Shown piece after piece: positions 16,906 to 25,511 of a stretch of 38,607 nt of DNA. The stretch comes from an uncultured Clostridia bacterium (GTDB lineage Bacteria > Bacillota > Clostridia > Oscillospirales > Acutalibacteraceae). The first letter of the stretch is position 1. Every line of letters starts with the position of its first letter. The stretch covers positions 1-38,607 of the forward strand of contig CAMHMN010000022.1 of assembly GCA_946186245.1 (NCBI GenBank). The letters are read 5' to 3'. Made by a program: the position numbers and the translations under genes. The notes under the pieces are model-generated. The model did no database searches and had not been told where the DNA came from. It worked only from the letters and a program-made list of their open reading frames with translations.

Positions 16906-18084
16906 ATGAGATGTCCCAAGTGCAATCAGGAATTGAATCCTCATTCCGAGAGATGTCCCAATTGCGGCACTTCGGCAAGGTATGCCGTACCCGACGGCGA
17001 TACCATGACCAGGGTGCGCAGACAGATTTCGGTTATACAAAGAGAAAACGAGGTATCCGACGATCTTCTGTCGGACGCCTCTTTTTCACCTGTGCTGAAG
17101 TTTGACAAGCCCGTGAAACCCGGCGAGCCGACCCAGGAAGAAGCCATCGACCGGAATCCCGCGGATAATTTTCCCGACGAGAGCTTCCCGACGGTGGATC
17201 TTTCGGGAATGATAGGCAATTCCGACGACGATCAGGACCGCCACAGGAATCTCTCCGAAAGCATCCGCCGCATGGTGAGAAACAAAGAGGACGACCTGCT
17301 GGCGGAATACTATTTCAAGGATGGCATTACCGACCTGGAACGATACCAGCTCGACCGCAGCTATGCAAATCTGGAGAAGGAGGACGACCGTTCTGCCTCC
17401 GGCGACGGGCAGAAAGGCAGCCGGGAGGAGGACGGGGAAGGCCTGTCCGAGTCCGCCAGACGCCTGAGTGAATTTCCCGAGGAAAAGGGACTGGACAAGG
17501 TGCTGACTTCCCTATGGGAAAAGTACGACGGCATGGTGCTGGCGGTGAAGAAATTCTTCCGCAGAAATGTGGCGGACAGAAGCAGTCGGCTCTACAGGAA
17601 TTTCGACCGGAAGACGGCGGGATTCATGAACGGCGTGCTGGACAGGGCGTATTACGGAAAGACCGGCACGATGAGACGCAAACGCGCCGATCAGGACGAC
17701 GAAGACTACATTCTCCGCAAAAGAATCTGGTGCGCCGTAGGTCTTCTCGTCATTCTGGTGGTCTGCGGGGTGATCGCCTTCAATATTCTGATGTCATCCG
17801 ACATCAACGGCAAGTGGATCATATCCGCCGATTCCGCCGGGAATCCCAATATCATCATGGAATTCAAACCGGGGGGCAAGGCGGTCATTTCGGTAAAATC
17901 CGAGGACGGCTGGCACGTCCACAAACAGGGCCGATATACGACCAACCGCAAGAACGGGCACGACATGCTGACCATCTTGTACGAAGACGGCGATGTCAAG
18001 CGGCTCTATTACATCATTGACGGGAAAAAAGGCACATTCATCAACGTGGACACCAATGTTCAGGTGGTCTATCACTTGAAATAG
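16906..18084 (+). CDS. Zinc-ribbon, single-TM protein with external G-K-W domain
   Basis: The 392-residue protein has an N-terminal zinc ribbon (C3-x2-C6 and C17-x2-C20), a long charged cytosolic region of about 250 residues that looks helical in part, a TM helix at about 273-296 and a short external domain from N-G-K-W (301-304). It shares F-S-P-V-L-K-F (60-66) with the cluster's first gene. The external domain shows the same strand pattern as its neighbours (I-I-M-E-F-K-P-G-G-K-A-V; G-R-Y-T-T). ATG 16906 is chosen because AGGAGG lies 12 nt upstream and the zinc ribbon begins there; the frame is open back to 16807. Confidence 0.78.
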   Translation: MRCPKCNQELNPHSERCPNCGTSARYAVPDGDTMTRVRRQISVIQRENEVSDDLLSDASFSPVLKFDKPVKPGEPTQEEAIDRNPADNFPDESFPTVDLSGMIGNSDDDQDRHRNLSESIRRMVRNKEDDLLAEYYFKDGITDLERYQLDRSYANLEKEDDRSASGDGQKGSREEDGEGLSESARRLSEFPEEKGLDKVLTSLWEKYDGMVLAVKKFFRRNVADRSSRLYRNFDRKTAGFMNGVLDRAYYGKTGTMRRKRADQDDEDYILRKRIWCAVGLLVILVVCGVIAFNILMSSDINGKWIISADSAGNPNIIMEFKPGGKAVISVKSEDGWHVHKQGRYTTNRKNGHDMLTILYEDGDVKRLYYIIDGKKGTFINVDTNVQVVYHLK

Positions 18085-18207
18085 CCGGCAAATAAAGCAA
18101 CAGGCGCAGCGGATCAGCCGTCCCTTTCAGATGGATTCCGGCTCCGGATGGAGAAATCCGGCTTATCTCGCGGCGGGAAAATCGGCAGGAGGCAATGAAA
18201 GGAAAAT

Positions 18208-18747
18208 ATGTCAGAGATTCAAGCATACAGGCTTATCAGGACGAAGCGGAAAAGCATTTCGCTGAGAATCGACGAGAATTGCGAGATCGTGGTGCGGGCG
18301 CCGATCAACGCTTCCAAAAAGGAGATCGACAGGATGGTGCAGGCGCACGCCGGGTGGATCGAAAAGCATATGCCGGAGGCACGCAGACGCATGGAAAACG
18401 CCAGGAACATCACGCCGGAGCTTCTCGCCGGGCTGAAGGTAAGGGCTGCCGATGAACTGCCCGGCAGAGTGGCATATTATGCGCAGAAAATGGGCGTCGA
18501 GCCCACGGGCATCAGAATCACCTCGGCGCGCAAACGGTTCGGAAGCTGCAGCGGCAAAAACAGCCTGTGCTTTTCCTGTCTGCTGATGCTTTATCCGCCC
18601 GAAGCCATCGACTGCGTGGTGGTACACGAGCTGGCACATATCAGACATCACGACCACAGTCCGGCCTTTTACGCATTCATAGACACCGTGATGCCGGATT
18701 ACAGGCGCCGCGAATATCTTCTGAGGCATACGCCGGAAATAAAGTGA
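18208..18747 (+). CDS. YgjP-like (DUF45) metallopeptidase-type protein
   Basis: The 179-residue protein has the HExxH zinc motif H-E-L-A-H (140-144) with a third likely ligand H150 in the segment R-H-H-D-H-S. It also has the family motif G-S-C-S-G near 112-116 and the N-terminal K-R-K-S-I-S-L-R-I segment. The YgjP/WSS1-like family is annotated as putative metal-dependent hydrolase; its substrate is poorly known. The start follows AAAGGAAAAT. It lies 123 bp after the G-x-W cluster in the same direction and could be read through from it, with no clear terminator between. Confidence 0.85.
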   Translation: MSEIQAYRLIRTKRKSISLRIDENCEIVVRAPINASKKEIDRMVQAHAGWIEKHMPEARRRMENARNITPELLAGLKVRAADELPGRVAYYAQKMGVEPTGIRITSARKRFGSCSGKNSLCFSCLLMLYPPEAIDCVVVHELAHIRHHDHSPAFYAFIDTVMPDYRRREYLLRHTPEIK

Positions 18748-18780
18748 CAATATTTTCATATTTTTTTTGCGTTAATTCTA

Positions 18781-18809
18781 TTGACGCGGCGCGAATATTA
18801 TTCTATTAT
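18781..18809 (+). promoter_or_regulatory. Promoter of the paralogous pair at 18900 and 19934
   Basis: TTGACG (18781-18786), 17 bp, then TATTAT (18804-18809). An overlapping TATAAT at 18811-18816 has too long a spacing from the same -35. Confidence 0.55.
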
Positions 18810-18899
18810 ATATAATGATACCAAGGCGGGAGTTGTATGACGCCGGTCTTTTTATCGTTTTGTTTCGATCAAAGAAATCTGTTTTTGAGGTGTTGGATT

Positions 18900-19889
18900 A
18901 TGGACGCAAAAACCAAGAGCATTCTCATCGGTGTTGCCTGTTCCTTCGCGGCAGTAATGATAATAATTCTGCTGTTTTTTTCTATTTCAGGTTTAAGCGG
19001 AGGAGGCTCCGGCAATAAGGGCAAAAGCTCCCGAAAAGATTACACCCAGGTGGTGAGCGTCGATTCCGACGGCAATAAGGTCATCATCATCGAGGACGAG
19101 GACGACGAGGAGGATGACGATGGGAATTCCTCCGGGGCAGAGAGCAGCTCCGTTTCTTCCGAAGAATCCCCACAGGAGACGCTGAGCGTATTCGGACGGA
19201 GCGATATCGACGGCATCACCAAAGGCGTCGATTCCTTCGCGCAGTATGTCAAAGCGGTCAGTCCCGTGTCCTACGAGTGGAATACCGACATGATCAAGGC
19301 CACCGGCGAAGTGGAAGTCAAGCTGATTTCCGGCGACGGCAGCTATGCGGTGATAGGCGTGCCTTATGAAACCTCCGATTATACCGTGGACGGGGAGATC
19401 ATCGGTTCCGGCAAGGATGTCACCGAGTGGCAGGTTTATGATAAATGCAAAAAGAGCGTCTGCCGCGCCAAGGAAATCGTCTGGTTCTCCAACAAGATGG
19501 GATTCAAGCTGCCCAGAGGGGTCAAGATCGGCACCGATTATCCCGACATCTCCGCGGCTTACTACAAAACGCCCAACCCCGATAAGACATATATCCTGTA
19601 TGACGTCAAGGATGTGCTGACCGACAGCCGCAAGATGAAGCTGTACAACAAGGCGAAGGAAGCCTACATAGGCGGCAAGATCTACAAGACGACAACCATG
19701 CTGCAATACAACTACAAGGATAATCCCGACGCTTATCCGTTTGCAAACAACAGCAAGAATATCATCCGCTACGGATACAATTCCGTGGTGGACACGGACG
19801 AAGTGACGGGACAATGGTACATAGATTATGCCACCGCTAATTCCAGGGTGGTCGGCGTATACTATCACATGAAGGGCGAGAACGACTGA
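18900..19889 (+). CDS. Single-TM surface protein, paralogue of the next gene
   Basis: The 329-residue protein has a TM helix at about 5-30 and then a low-complexity stalk with a striking acidic run (E-D-E-D-D-E-E-D-D-D). The rest is a folded external domain of about 220 residues. That domain shares motifs with the product of 19934: a strand I-V-W-F-x-x-K, then P-R-G-V-K-I-G and a tail Y-G-Y-N-S-V-V-D followed by T-G-Q-W-Y-I-D-Y-A. ATG 18900 is supported by GAGGTG 8 nt upstream. I do not recognise the domain; no enzyme motif is seen. Confidence 0.75.
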   Translation: MDAKTKSILIGVACSFAAVMIIILLFFSISGLSGGGSGNKGKSSRKDYTQVVSVDSDGNKVIIIEDEDDEEDDDGNSSGAESSSVSSEESPQETLSVFGRSDIDGITKGVDSFAQYVKAVSPVSYEWNTDMIKATGEVEVKLISGDGSYAVIGVPYETSDYTVDGEIIGSGKDVTEWQVYDKCKKSVCRAKEIVWFSNKMGFKLPRGVKIGTDYPDISAAYYKTPNPDKTYILYDVKDVLTDSRKMKLYNKAKEAYIGGKIYKTTTMLQYNYKDNPDAYPFANNSKNIIRYGYNSVVDTDEVTGQWYIDYATANSRVVGVYYHMKGEND

Positions 19890-19933
19890 CTTTTCTGATC
19901 AGTCCGCCCAGGTCGGAAGGATGGTGGATTTAT

Positions 19934-21277
19934 ATGATTTACAGCTTGCTGAAAGCAGGCAGACAGCATATTTGCAGAACGACCGGTCTTTGCCTGGCTG
20001 TTTCCATGATGACAGCGATAACGGCTTTTACAGTGTGCGGCAGCACAAGATGCGGCGGCAGATTTTTCACCGCGGATAACAGCGCAAAGCTGTGCAATCC
20101 TTCTGACTCATCCGTTACCGAAATATCCATCAGCGAGCCAACCATACCGACATATGTCGATTCCCGCAGGAACGAGAAAGCATATGAAAAGCTGATCCGG
20201 GAAAGCCGGAACAGGCGTCCGTCAAAAAACAGACCCTCCGGCCCGCAGGAAACGCAAAGCACGACCGCCGTGACCCAGAACGACGCGGCGGAATGGACCA
20301 CGCTGATCACTACCACCACGGTTTCCACACAGACGACTTCCTCTGCCACAACCGCAGCCGACAGGGAGGAAGAGGACAATACCGCCAGCGTGTCAAACGG
20401 CATGAAGCCCTTCAATTACAACGATGTTTCTTCTGTCGCGTCAGATCTGAATACCCTCGGGGATTTTGCGGAGAAGCTCCGGCCTTCCCTCATCAGCTGG
20501 AACGCGGAGAAATATGCCGAAAACGGATGTGTGGAAATCACCATGGATTCGGCTGAAGGCAGCGTGGTGCTGGACGTCAAGCCGCTGGACAACACGGCGT
20601 TGGACGAGGAACCGTCCGGCAGCGTGAGCGGCAGCGACGCCATGAACTGGAGCTGGCTCAGAACCAACCAGACCGCCGGCTGCAATATTTCATCCGTTGT
20701 CTGGAAGGATGCCCGCTTCGGCATAAGTCCGGTGAGGGGCATCGCCATTGGCTCTACGCTTGCCCGTCTGACGGACCATTATCTCTGCGTCAACGGCGGC
20801 GCCAATACGCTCTACAAGGCATCCGACGTGATTGAGGACCAGAATAAGCTCAATGCGATACTGGCAGCCGAAAATCTATTCACCTTTGTGGGCGGCAGGG
20901 TGTACAGCATAGGCAGCTATCTCGACAAGTACTACAACGGCAGGGAACATACCTTCCTTTTTGAGGACTGCGATTATGTCGTCCAGTACGGCTGCAATTC
21001 CATCATGGATCACAATTACACCACCGGCAGCTGGATCATTGAATATGCTGTGAGAGAAGATCAGGTCATTGGCATCAGCTTCATGAACAAGAGCTACTAC
21101 AAAAACGAACAGAAGACCGCCATCAGCGCCACGATTTCTTCATCTGGCACCGAACTGGCGGCGGCTACCACCCATACGGAATCGTTTCCCCCGGAGGATC
21201 ATTCCGCGGGCGATGAGCCGGAGGACAATCCGTCGGAGCCTGAAACCGAGCCATCCTCTACAACCGCTGCGGATTAG
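19934..21277 (+). CDS. Exported or membrane-anchored Thr/Ser-rich protein, paralogue of the previous gene
   Basis: The 447-residue protein has a hydrophobic N-terminal segment at about 15-35 (signal or anchor), a Thr/Ser-rich stalk (about 85-155) and a folded domain (about 160-395). The C-terminal tail is rich in Glu, Pro and Thr. The folded domain shares P-V-R-G-I-A-I-G, Y-G-C-N-S-I-M-D, T-G-S-W-I-I-E-Y-A and a terminal V-I-G-I-S-F motif with the previous gene. V-C-G-S after the hydrophobic segment is not a good lipobox. It starts 44 bp after the previous gene with GGTGGA 7 nt upstream. The function is unknown. Confidence 0.75.
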   Translation: MIYSLLKAGRQHICRTTGLCLAVSMMTAITAFTVCGSTRCGGRFFTADNSAKLCNPSDSSVTEISISEPTIPTYVDSRRNEKAYEKLIRESRNRRPSKNRPSGPQETQSTTAVTQNDAAEWTTLITTTTVSTQTTSSATTAADREEEDNTASVSNGMKPFNYNDVSSVASDLNTLGDFAEKLRPSLISWNAEKYAENGCVEITMDSAEGSVVLDVKPLDNTALDEEPSGSVSGSDAMNWSWLRTNQTAGCNISSVVWKDARFGISPVRGIAIGSTLARLTDHYLCVNGGANTLYKASDVIEDQNKLNAILAAENLFTFVGGRVYSIGSYLDKYYNGREHTFLFEDCDYVVQYGCNSIMDHNYTTGSWIIEYAVREDQVIGISFMNKSYYKNEQKTAISATISSSGTELAAATTHTESFPPEDHSAGDEPEDNPSEPETEPSSTTAAD

Positions 21278-21313
21278 GATTTGGCTGACAACGGCATCGC
21301 GTTTCACAGTAAG

Positions 21314-21359
21314 AAATCCCCTGATTTTATCCGTTCTTGGATAAAACCAGGGGATTTTT
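21314..21359. terminator. Bidirectional terminator between convergent genes
   Basis: AAATCCCCTG pairs with CAGGGGATTT, extended by TTTTATCC with GGATAAAA, around a 4-nt to 5-nt loop. T-runs lie on both strands. It serves the 19934 gene and the opposing SEC-C gene. Confidence 0.9.
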
Positions 21360-21370
21360 GTGTCGGTCTG

Positions 21371-22471
21371 TTATTTGTTTTTGCCGCAGCATTTTTTGTA
21401 TTTCTTTCCGCTGCCGCAGGGACAGGGATCATTCCTGCCGATCTTTTCCTCTGCCCGCACAGGGGAAGGCTTTGCGCGGTCGATGCGGATCCGTGGAGCG
21501 ACGGCGGGCTGCATTCCCTCGATTTCATCGGGCCTGTGACCCTTGAGGGACGGCTTGCGGGTGCGGTTGCTCAGTTCCGAAATCATGTCAAACAGGTAAT
21601 TGAGCTGGTCGTCGGTCATGAGAAGTCCCGACTCATTGAGCTTTTCCACCACGGTCACGATGCGGCTGGCGTCGTCTGCACACAGGTCCGCGATTTCCCG
21701 CGTGAGAATCTTTGCCTTGTCGTATGGAATGCCGGCGTTGTTGAATATGAAATTCACAATCTGCCGGTAATAATAGTCGCTTGTGTCGGCTCCGTATGTG
21801 GCGTAGGATTTCAGCTCGGCCTGCGACGGGCAATAATATTCCGTCTCCGCCGCCTCCGCCCTGATTTCAAAGGAACGTGCGGAAGCCGCCATGCCGTCGT
21901 GATAGGTAAACAGCGGCGACTCTGTCGATGCAAGATACTCCTCCGCCTGCTGCGGGGTGATTTCGCCGCCGTATGCGTTGTTGGCTGCTTCGGCGAGCAT
22001 CCGGGGGGTGAAGGCGCCGTACAGCGCGGTGCAGGCTGCGGCGCTTGCGGCAAGGGTATTTTCGTCGCGGTCAAAGCACTGGGTGACGCAGCGCATCATG
22101 AGTTTTCCGGCGAGTTCATGCGGAACGGCGGCATAAAGGACTTCCTTTCGGTCGATCACATAGACGGCGCCGTCCAGAAAGGGGGCGGAATGCATGACCG
22201 CGTCGGCGGTCTGTTCCGATATCGGCTGTTCCGTCAGGCAGTCCATGGCGAGCTTCAGCTCAGAGGCGTCGTACCGTTTTAATTTCGCACCGAAATTGGC
22301 TTCGATTGCGGGCAGAACGGCAGCTATCATCTGCTGCTTGGTGTTTTTATCGGTCAGTCTGACGCCGTAGCGTTCGCCGATGCTTTTGATCCGGTTCTTT
22401 TTGCTGCTGTCGAGCAGTTTCTCCAGTAAATTGATCTTTGTGTCGCCTGAAATGTATGTCTTTGCGGACAA
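21371..22471 (-). CDS. SEC-C motif protein of unknown function
   Basis: The 366-residue protein ends with a SEC-C zinc-binding motif ([15 protein letters not shown]), the same module found at the SecA C-terminus and on many unrelated proteins. The preceding 300 or so residues are mostly helical, without a motif I recognise. An acidic, alanine-rich region lies in the middle. The start is TTG at 22471, preceded by AAAGGA at 10 nt; no ATG in frame is better. It is last of three minus-strand genes (24716 to 21371) with about 30 bp gaps, so likely an operon. Confidence 0.8.
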   Translation of the reverse strand: MSAKTYISGDTKINLLEKLLDSSKKNRIKSIGERYGVRLTDKNTKQQMIAAVLPAIEANFGAKLKRYDASELKLAMDCLTEQPISEQTADAVMHSAPFLDGAVYVIDRKEVLYAAVPHELAGKLMMRCVTQCFDRDENTLAASAAACTALYGAFTPRMLAEAANNAYGGEITPQQAEEYLASTESPLFTYHDGMAASARSFEIRAEAAETEYYCPSQAELKSYATYGADTSDYYYRQIVNFIFNNAGIPYDKAKILTREIADLCADDASRIVTVVEKLNESGLLMTDDQLNYLFDMISELSNRTRKPSLKGHRPDEIEGMQPAVAPRIRIDRAKPSPVRAEEKIGRNDPCPCGSGKKYKKCCGKNK

Positions 22472-22502
22472 ACGTAAACATTCCTTTCAATTACAAATGA
22501 AT

Positions 22503-23237
22503 TTATTTGGCATCTGAATGGCTGACTTTGTCTGCGTCTTCATAGGAAGTATCTCCGGGTTTGAGCAACGGTCGGGGATCTATGCCGGCATAGGTGTTGT
22601 AGGTAAAGGGATAGTAGAAGAGCACCGGCTGGGTGGAGAGGTTGCTTTCATCGTAGAAGGTCACGACCTTGTAGGCGAATTGCTCGCCGTCGGAAGTGGA
22701 TACGTCCCACGGAAAAACCGTGGTTTTGGTCACCATATCCCTGCCGTCATCCTCGATTTCGCGGATGAATTTCGTGGGCCAGAAGTGGTTGTCGTACTGA
22801 GAAAATTCCTTTTTGAAGTCGTTGTACTCGTCCATGCTTTTAAACGAATAGCAGCCGTTGAAAAGTTCGGTATAGATGGCCGAGCAGATCAGCAGCAATC
22901 CGAGAATCGCGTATTTCAGAGGAGAAAAAGAGAGAATTCTTTTCCACCTGATCTTGGGATACACAATGATGAAGATGAAGATCGAAACAATCAGGATGAC
23001 AATGCCGCAGCCGATGGCAATCGCCTTATTGCCCATGCAGATATAGACGATGCCGTCGATGACCACTGCCGGGAATTCAAAAACCGCCAGAACGATCTCT
23101 GCAGTCAGCATCAGCATAATCAAAAGCGTAATGATCGCTGAGATACGAGGCATTTCAATATTGACACAGTACATGAATAACCTTGCGCCGAAGAGCAATA
23201 TGAAAAGCAGTATGATCAGCAGATTGAAAGTGCTCAC
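22503..23237 (-). CDS. Multi-pass membrane protein of unknown function
   Basis: The 244-residue protein has about five hydrophobic helices in residues 1-120, including L-L-I-I-L-L-F-I-L-L-F and I-V-I-L-I-V-S-I-F-I-F-I-I-V. A 120-residue soluble C-terminal part is rich in aromatic residues (F-Y-Y-P-F-T-Y-N-T-Y). GTG start at 23237 with AAAGGG upstream. It sits 30 bp after the repeat-bearing G-T-W gene and 31 bp before the SEC-C gene. I do not recognise the family. Confidence 0.7.
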   Translation of the reverse strand: MSTFNLLIILLFILLFGARLFMYCVNIEMPRISAIITLLIMLMLTAEIVLAVFEFPAVVIDGIVYICMGNKAIAIGCGIVILIVSIFIFIIVYPKIRWKRILSFSPLKYAILGLLLICSAIYTELFNGCYSFKSMDEYNDFKKEFSQYDNHFWPTKFIREIEDDGRDMVTKTTVFPWDVSTSDGEQFAYKVVTFYDESNLSTQPVLFYYPFTYNTYAGIDPRPLLKPGDTSYEDADKVSHSDAK

Positions 23238-23267
23238 GTCAGGTTACACCCTTTCCGAACTTTGAAT

Positions 23268-24716
23268 TTATCTGTATGTCGGTTTTATGTTCTTTGCATC
23301 CGCGACAGCCTGGAAGGATGCAGGCATTTTTTTGTAATAATTCTTGTCGTTGGTGCAATAGATGATCTCCTCGCTGTTATAAAACAGCAGGTAAATATCC
23401 GCGTTTTCCGAGCAAATGAATATCATATCATATCCGTTGCTCAGATGAGCGTAATACTTCACCGCGTTGAGCTCGGCGTCAACATTGATCAGATTGCCGT
23501 TTTTATCGGTGGTACGCTCATAATCAATGGGGGATTTCAGCCCGTTTTCCATCATCTCTTTATACAATGCCAGATCTTTTTCCGAAAGCGTTTCGGAAAG
23601 CGCGGTTTTCACGGCCTCGGATTGATAGACATAGTAGTCGTAGGATGCGGTAACGGTGCTTTCTACCTCGTACTCCGGTTCGGTTTCGGTAAACTTGCCG
23701 TCGATGACGTATTTTGAACCGATCTTGAAATCGGAGTTTTTGCCCTTGTGGGTGATGGTTACATAATCGGCTCCTCGCTCGAAGAGAATGGCGACCTTCT
23801 TCTTGGGGGAATATTCCGCGTGCGTTTCGTCGGTGTAAAATGCCGTATCGCTGATGACGGCGCTCTGGCTGCCGTTCCAGATTTCCAGACGGAATTCAAA
23901 GCTGTCGTTATATTGCATGGACACCGAGAAAATTGCCTTCTGGGACGCGTCCACATCGGATTTGTACCATGTTCCGTCAAATCGCTGCACCGTCATTTTG
24001 GAGGAAACAGGCTCGTCCGTTATTTGCGCGTCACTGTTCGGCTCGTCCACGATGTCTTCCACTCTGATTTCCGTGTCAGACGCATTGGTGTCCTCGTAAG
24101 CCGATTTGTGCCGTTTTGATCTGCTGCTGTCGACGGAAACGGAAATGACCAGCGCAATGATGGCAATCACGGTCACGGCAATTCCGATGTAAAACATGAC
24201 CGGCATTTTTTCATCGTCCCCTGATCGGGATAAGCCGCCCGAAACAGCCTGTCCCTGGCGTGTGCCGGGGTTCCTGTACCCGTTTGAAGGACGGGAATTG
24301 CCGCTGGGCCTTCGCTGCCCCGAAGGACGGGAATCGTCGGAGGTTCTCCGCTGCCCCGAAGGACGGGAATCACCGGAGGTTCTCCGCTGCCCCGAAGGAT
24401 TGGAATTGCCGGAGGATCTCCGCTGCCCCGAAGGACGGGAATCGCCGGAGGTTCTCCGCTGCCCCGAAGGATTGGAATTGCCGGAGGATCTCCGCTGCCC
24501 CGAAGGATTGGAATTGCCGGAGGATCTCCGCTGCCCTGAAGGATTGGAATTGCCGGAGGATCTCCGCTGCCCCGAAGGATTGGAATTGCCGGAGGATCTC
24601 CGCTGCCCTGAAGGATTGGAATTGCCGGAGGATCTCCGCTGCCCCGAAGGATTGGAATTGCCCCCGCTGCTGTTTTTGTTGTTCTGGTTGTAGCTGTCGT
24701 AACTGCCGTTATTCAA
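23268..24716 (-). CDS. Single-TM protein with basic 12-residue repeats and external G-T-W domain
   Basis: The 482-residue protein opens with Asn/Ser-rich sequence, then eleven tandem copies (the last degenerate) of G-N-S-N-P-S-G-Q-R-R-S-S at residues 19-150. A TM helix lies at about 172-195. After an acidic linker, the external part starts F-D-G-T-W-Y (246-251) and is beta-rich. The repeats put about 22 arginines on the cytosolic side, suggesting a disordered anchor for nucleic acid, acidic proteins or lipid. The start is TTG with GGTG 8 nt upstream; no ATG is in frame. A promoter and a palindrome lie just upstream. It heads a three-gene unit. The function is unknown. Confidence 0.78.
   Translation of the reverse strand: MNNGSYDSYNQNNKNSSGGNSNPSGQRRSSGNSNPSGQRRSSGNSNPSGQRRSSGNSNPSGQRRSSGNSNPSGQRRSSGNSNPSGQRRTSGDSRPSGQRRSSGNSNPSGQRRTSGDSRPSGQRRTSDDSRPSGQRRPSGNSRPSNGYRNPGTRQGQAVSGGLSRSGDDEKMPVMFYIGIAVTVIAIIALVISVSVDSSRSKRHKSAYEDTNASDTEIRVEDIVDEPNSDAQITDEPVSSKMTVQRFDGTWYKSDVDASQKAIFSVSMQYNDSFEFRLEIWNGSQSAVISDTAFYTDETHAEYSPKKKVAILFERGADYVTITHKGKNSDFKIGSKYVIDGKFTETEPEYEVESTVTASYDYYVYQSEAVKTALSETLSEKDLALYKEMMENGLKSPIDYERTTDKNGNLINVDAELNAVKYYAHLSNGYDMIFICSENADIYLLFYNSEEIIYCTNDKNYYKKMPASFQAVADAKNIKPTYR
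24303..24662. repeat. 36-bp in-frame tandem repeat, ten copies
   Basis: Ten full 36-bp units plus a degenerate eleventh (24267-24302) encode the 12-residue repeats of the minus-strand gene. Copies near the gene start are nearly identical, differing mainly by C/T at one site, while the distal copies carry N-to-D, N-to-R and S-to-T changes. That gradient implies recent expansion at one end. The opposite strand is also open across the repeat, which is a by-product. Confidence 0.95.
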
Positions 24717-24767
24717 TGCAGATTCACCGTACCCTTTTCGAAATGATAAGAGGGATTATTTGTCATC

Positions 24768-24786
24768 CGTTGCATAAAATGCAACG
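24768..24786. promoter_or_regulatory. Palindrome at the start of the repeat-gene transcript
   Basis: CGTTGCAT (24768-24775) and ATGCAACG (24779-24786) form a perfect 8-bp inverted repeat with a 3-nt centre. It lies just downstream of the minus-strand -10, so it could be a repressor operator or a 5' mRNA hairpin. Confidence 0.55.
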
Positions 24787-24792
24787 CATATT

Positions 24793-24821
24793 ATTTTATC
24801 GCAGAAGTCGCTCAATTGCAA
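24793..24821 (-). promoter_or_regulatory. Promoter of the 24716-to-21371 unit
   Basis: On the minus strand, TTGCAA (24816-24821) and TAAAAT (24793-24798) with a 17-bp spacer. The 8-bp palindrome begins 6 bp downstream of the -10. Confidence 0.6.
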
Positions 24822-24852
24822 GATGATGCGGTCAAAATCGTCGGAAAATCCG

Positions 24853-25410
24853 CTATTGACCGAGCTTTTCCGCCATGAGCTTGAGCACCAGCGTCTGGGT
24901 TTTGGCGTCGGGAAGCCTTCCCGCCAGCACCATTTTCACAGCCTCGTGCAGCGGAATATATTCCACCTCGAGGAATTCGCCCTCGTCGGGATGGCTTTCA
25001 CCCGAAACGTCGATATCGCAGGCAAAGAGGCGGATGATTTCGCCGCAGTAACCGGGGGAAGGGTAGAGATTTCCCATGCTGCGCCAGTTGGTTCCGTGAG
25101 CGCCGACTTCCTCAGCAAGCTCACGCTTGACGGCCTCCAGCGGATCCTCGCCCTTTTCCAGCTTGCCGGCGGGCAGCTCGGTGACGATTTCCATATAGGG
25201 ATAGCGGAATTGCCTGACAAAGGGCAGCCTGCCGTCGGGAGTGAGTGCCGCGACGCAGACGCCGCCGGGATGTTCGATGATCTCCCTGAAGGAAGTGCTG
25301 CCGTCGGACAGTTCCACGTCGTCCACCCGCAGGTTGATGACCTTTCCCTTGAAATGATAGGTCTGCGAGAGGGTTTTTTCCAGAAGTTTCTCGTCATTGG
25401 ATTTATCCAT
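24853..25410 (-). CDS. Nudix hydrolase, ADP-ribose pyrophosphatase type
   Basis: The 185-residue protein has the Nudix box G-x5-E-x7-R-E-L-x-E-E-x-G at 82-103, and the typical ADP-ribose pyrophosphatase context (V-R-Q-F-R-Y-P just before it; P-G-Y-C-x-E after it, about residues 118-123). These enzymes cleave ADP-ribose to AMP and ribose 5-phosphate using Mg2+. Length is standard. The ATG is preceded by AGAGG at about 10 nt. A minus-strand promoter could lie in the short AT-rich stretch to its right. No terminator is obvious between it and the repeat gene. Confidence 0.92.
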   Translation of the reverse strand: MDKSNDEKLLEKTLSQTYHFKGKVINLRVDDVELSDGSTSFREIIEHPGGVCVAALTPDGRLPFVRQFRYPYMEIVTELPAGKLEKGEDPLEAVKRELAEEVGAHGTNWRSMGNLYPSPGYCGEIIRLFACDIDVSGESHPDEGEFLEVEYIPLHEAVKMVLAGRLPDAKTQTLVLKLMAEKLGQ

Positions 25411-25511
25411 TGAAAATCAGCCTCTTTTATTCCAGCATAAGTGATGTAGTCATTATAGCATATAATTTTTTAAAGAGCAATAAAATATTTGTGTGCAATT
25501 GTTTAATATTA

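Noticed and set aside
18085..18207. Small hairpin (CCGGAT/ATCCGG) after the G-x-W cluster as a terminator
   Set aside because: Only 6 bp and no T-run follows, so transcription could run on into the YgjP-like gene.
24303..24662. CRISPR-like array
   Set aside because: Units are contiguous 36-bp direct repeats with no spacers and stay in frame with a coding sequence.
24196..24693. Long plus-strand frame with a repeated C-P-E-G-L-E-L-P-E-D-L-R pattern
   Set aside because: It is the antisense reading of the tandem repeat in the minus-strand G-T-W gene. A 36-bp repeat without stops stays open in any frame; no binding site or promoter supports it.
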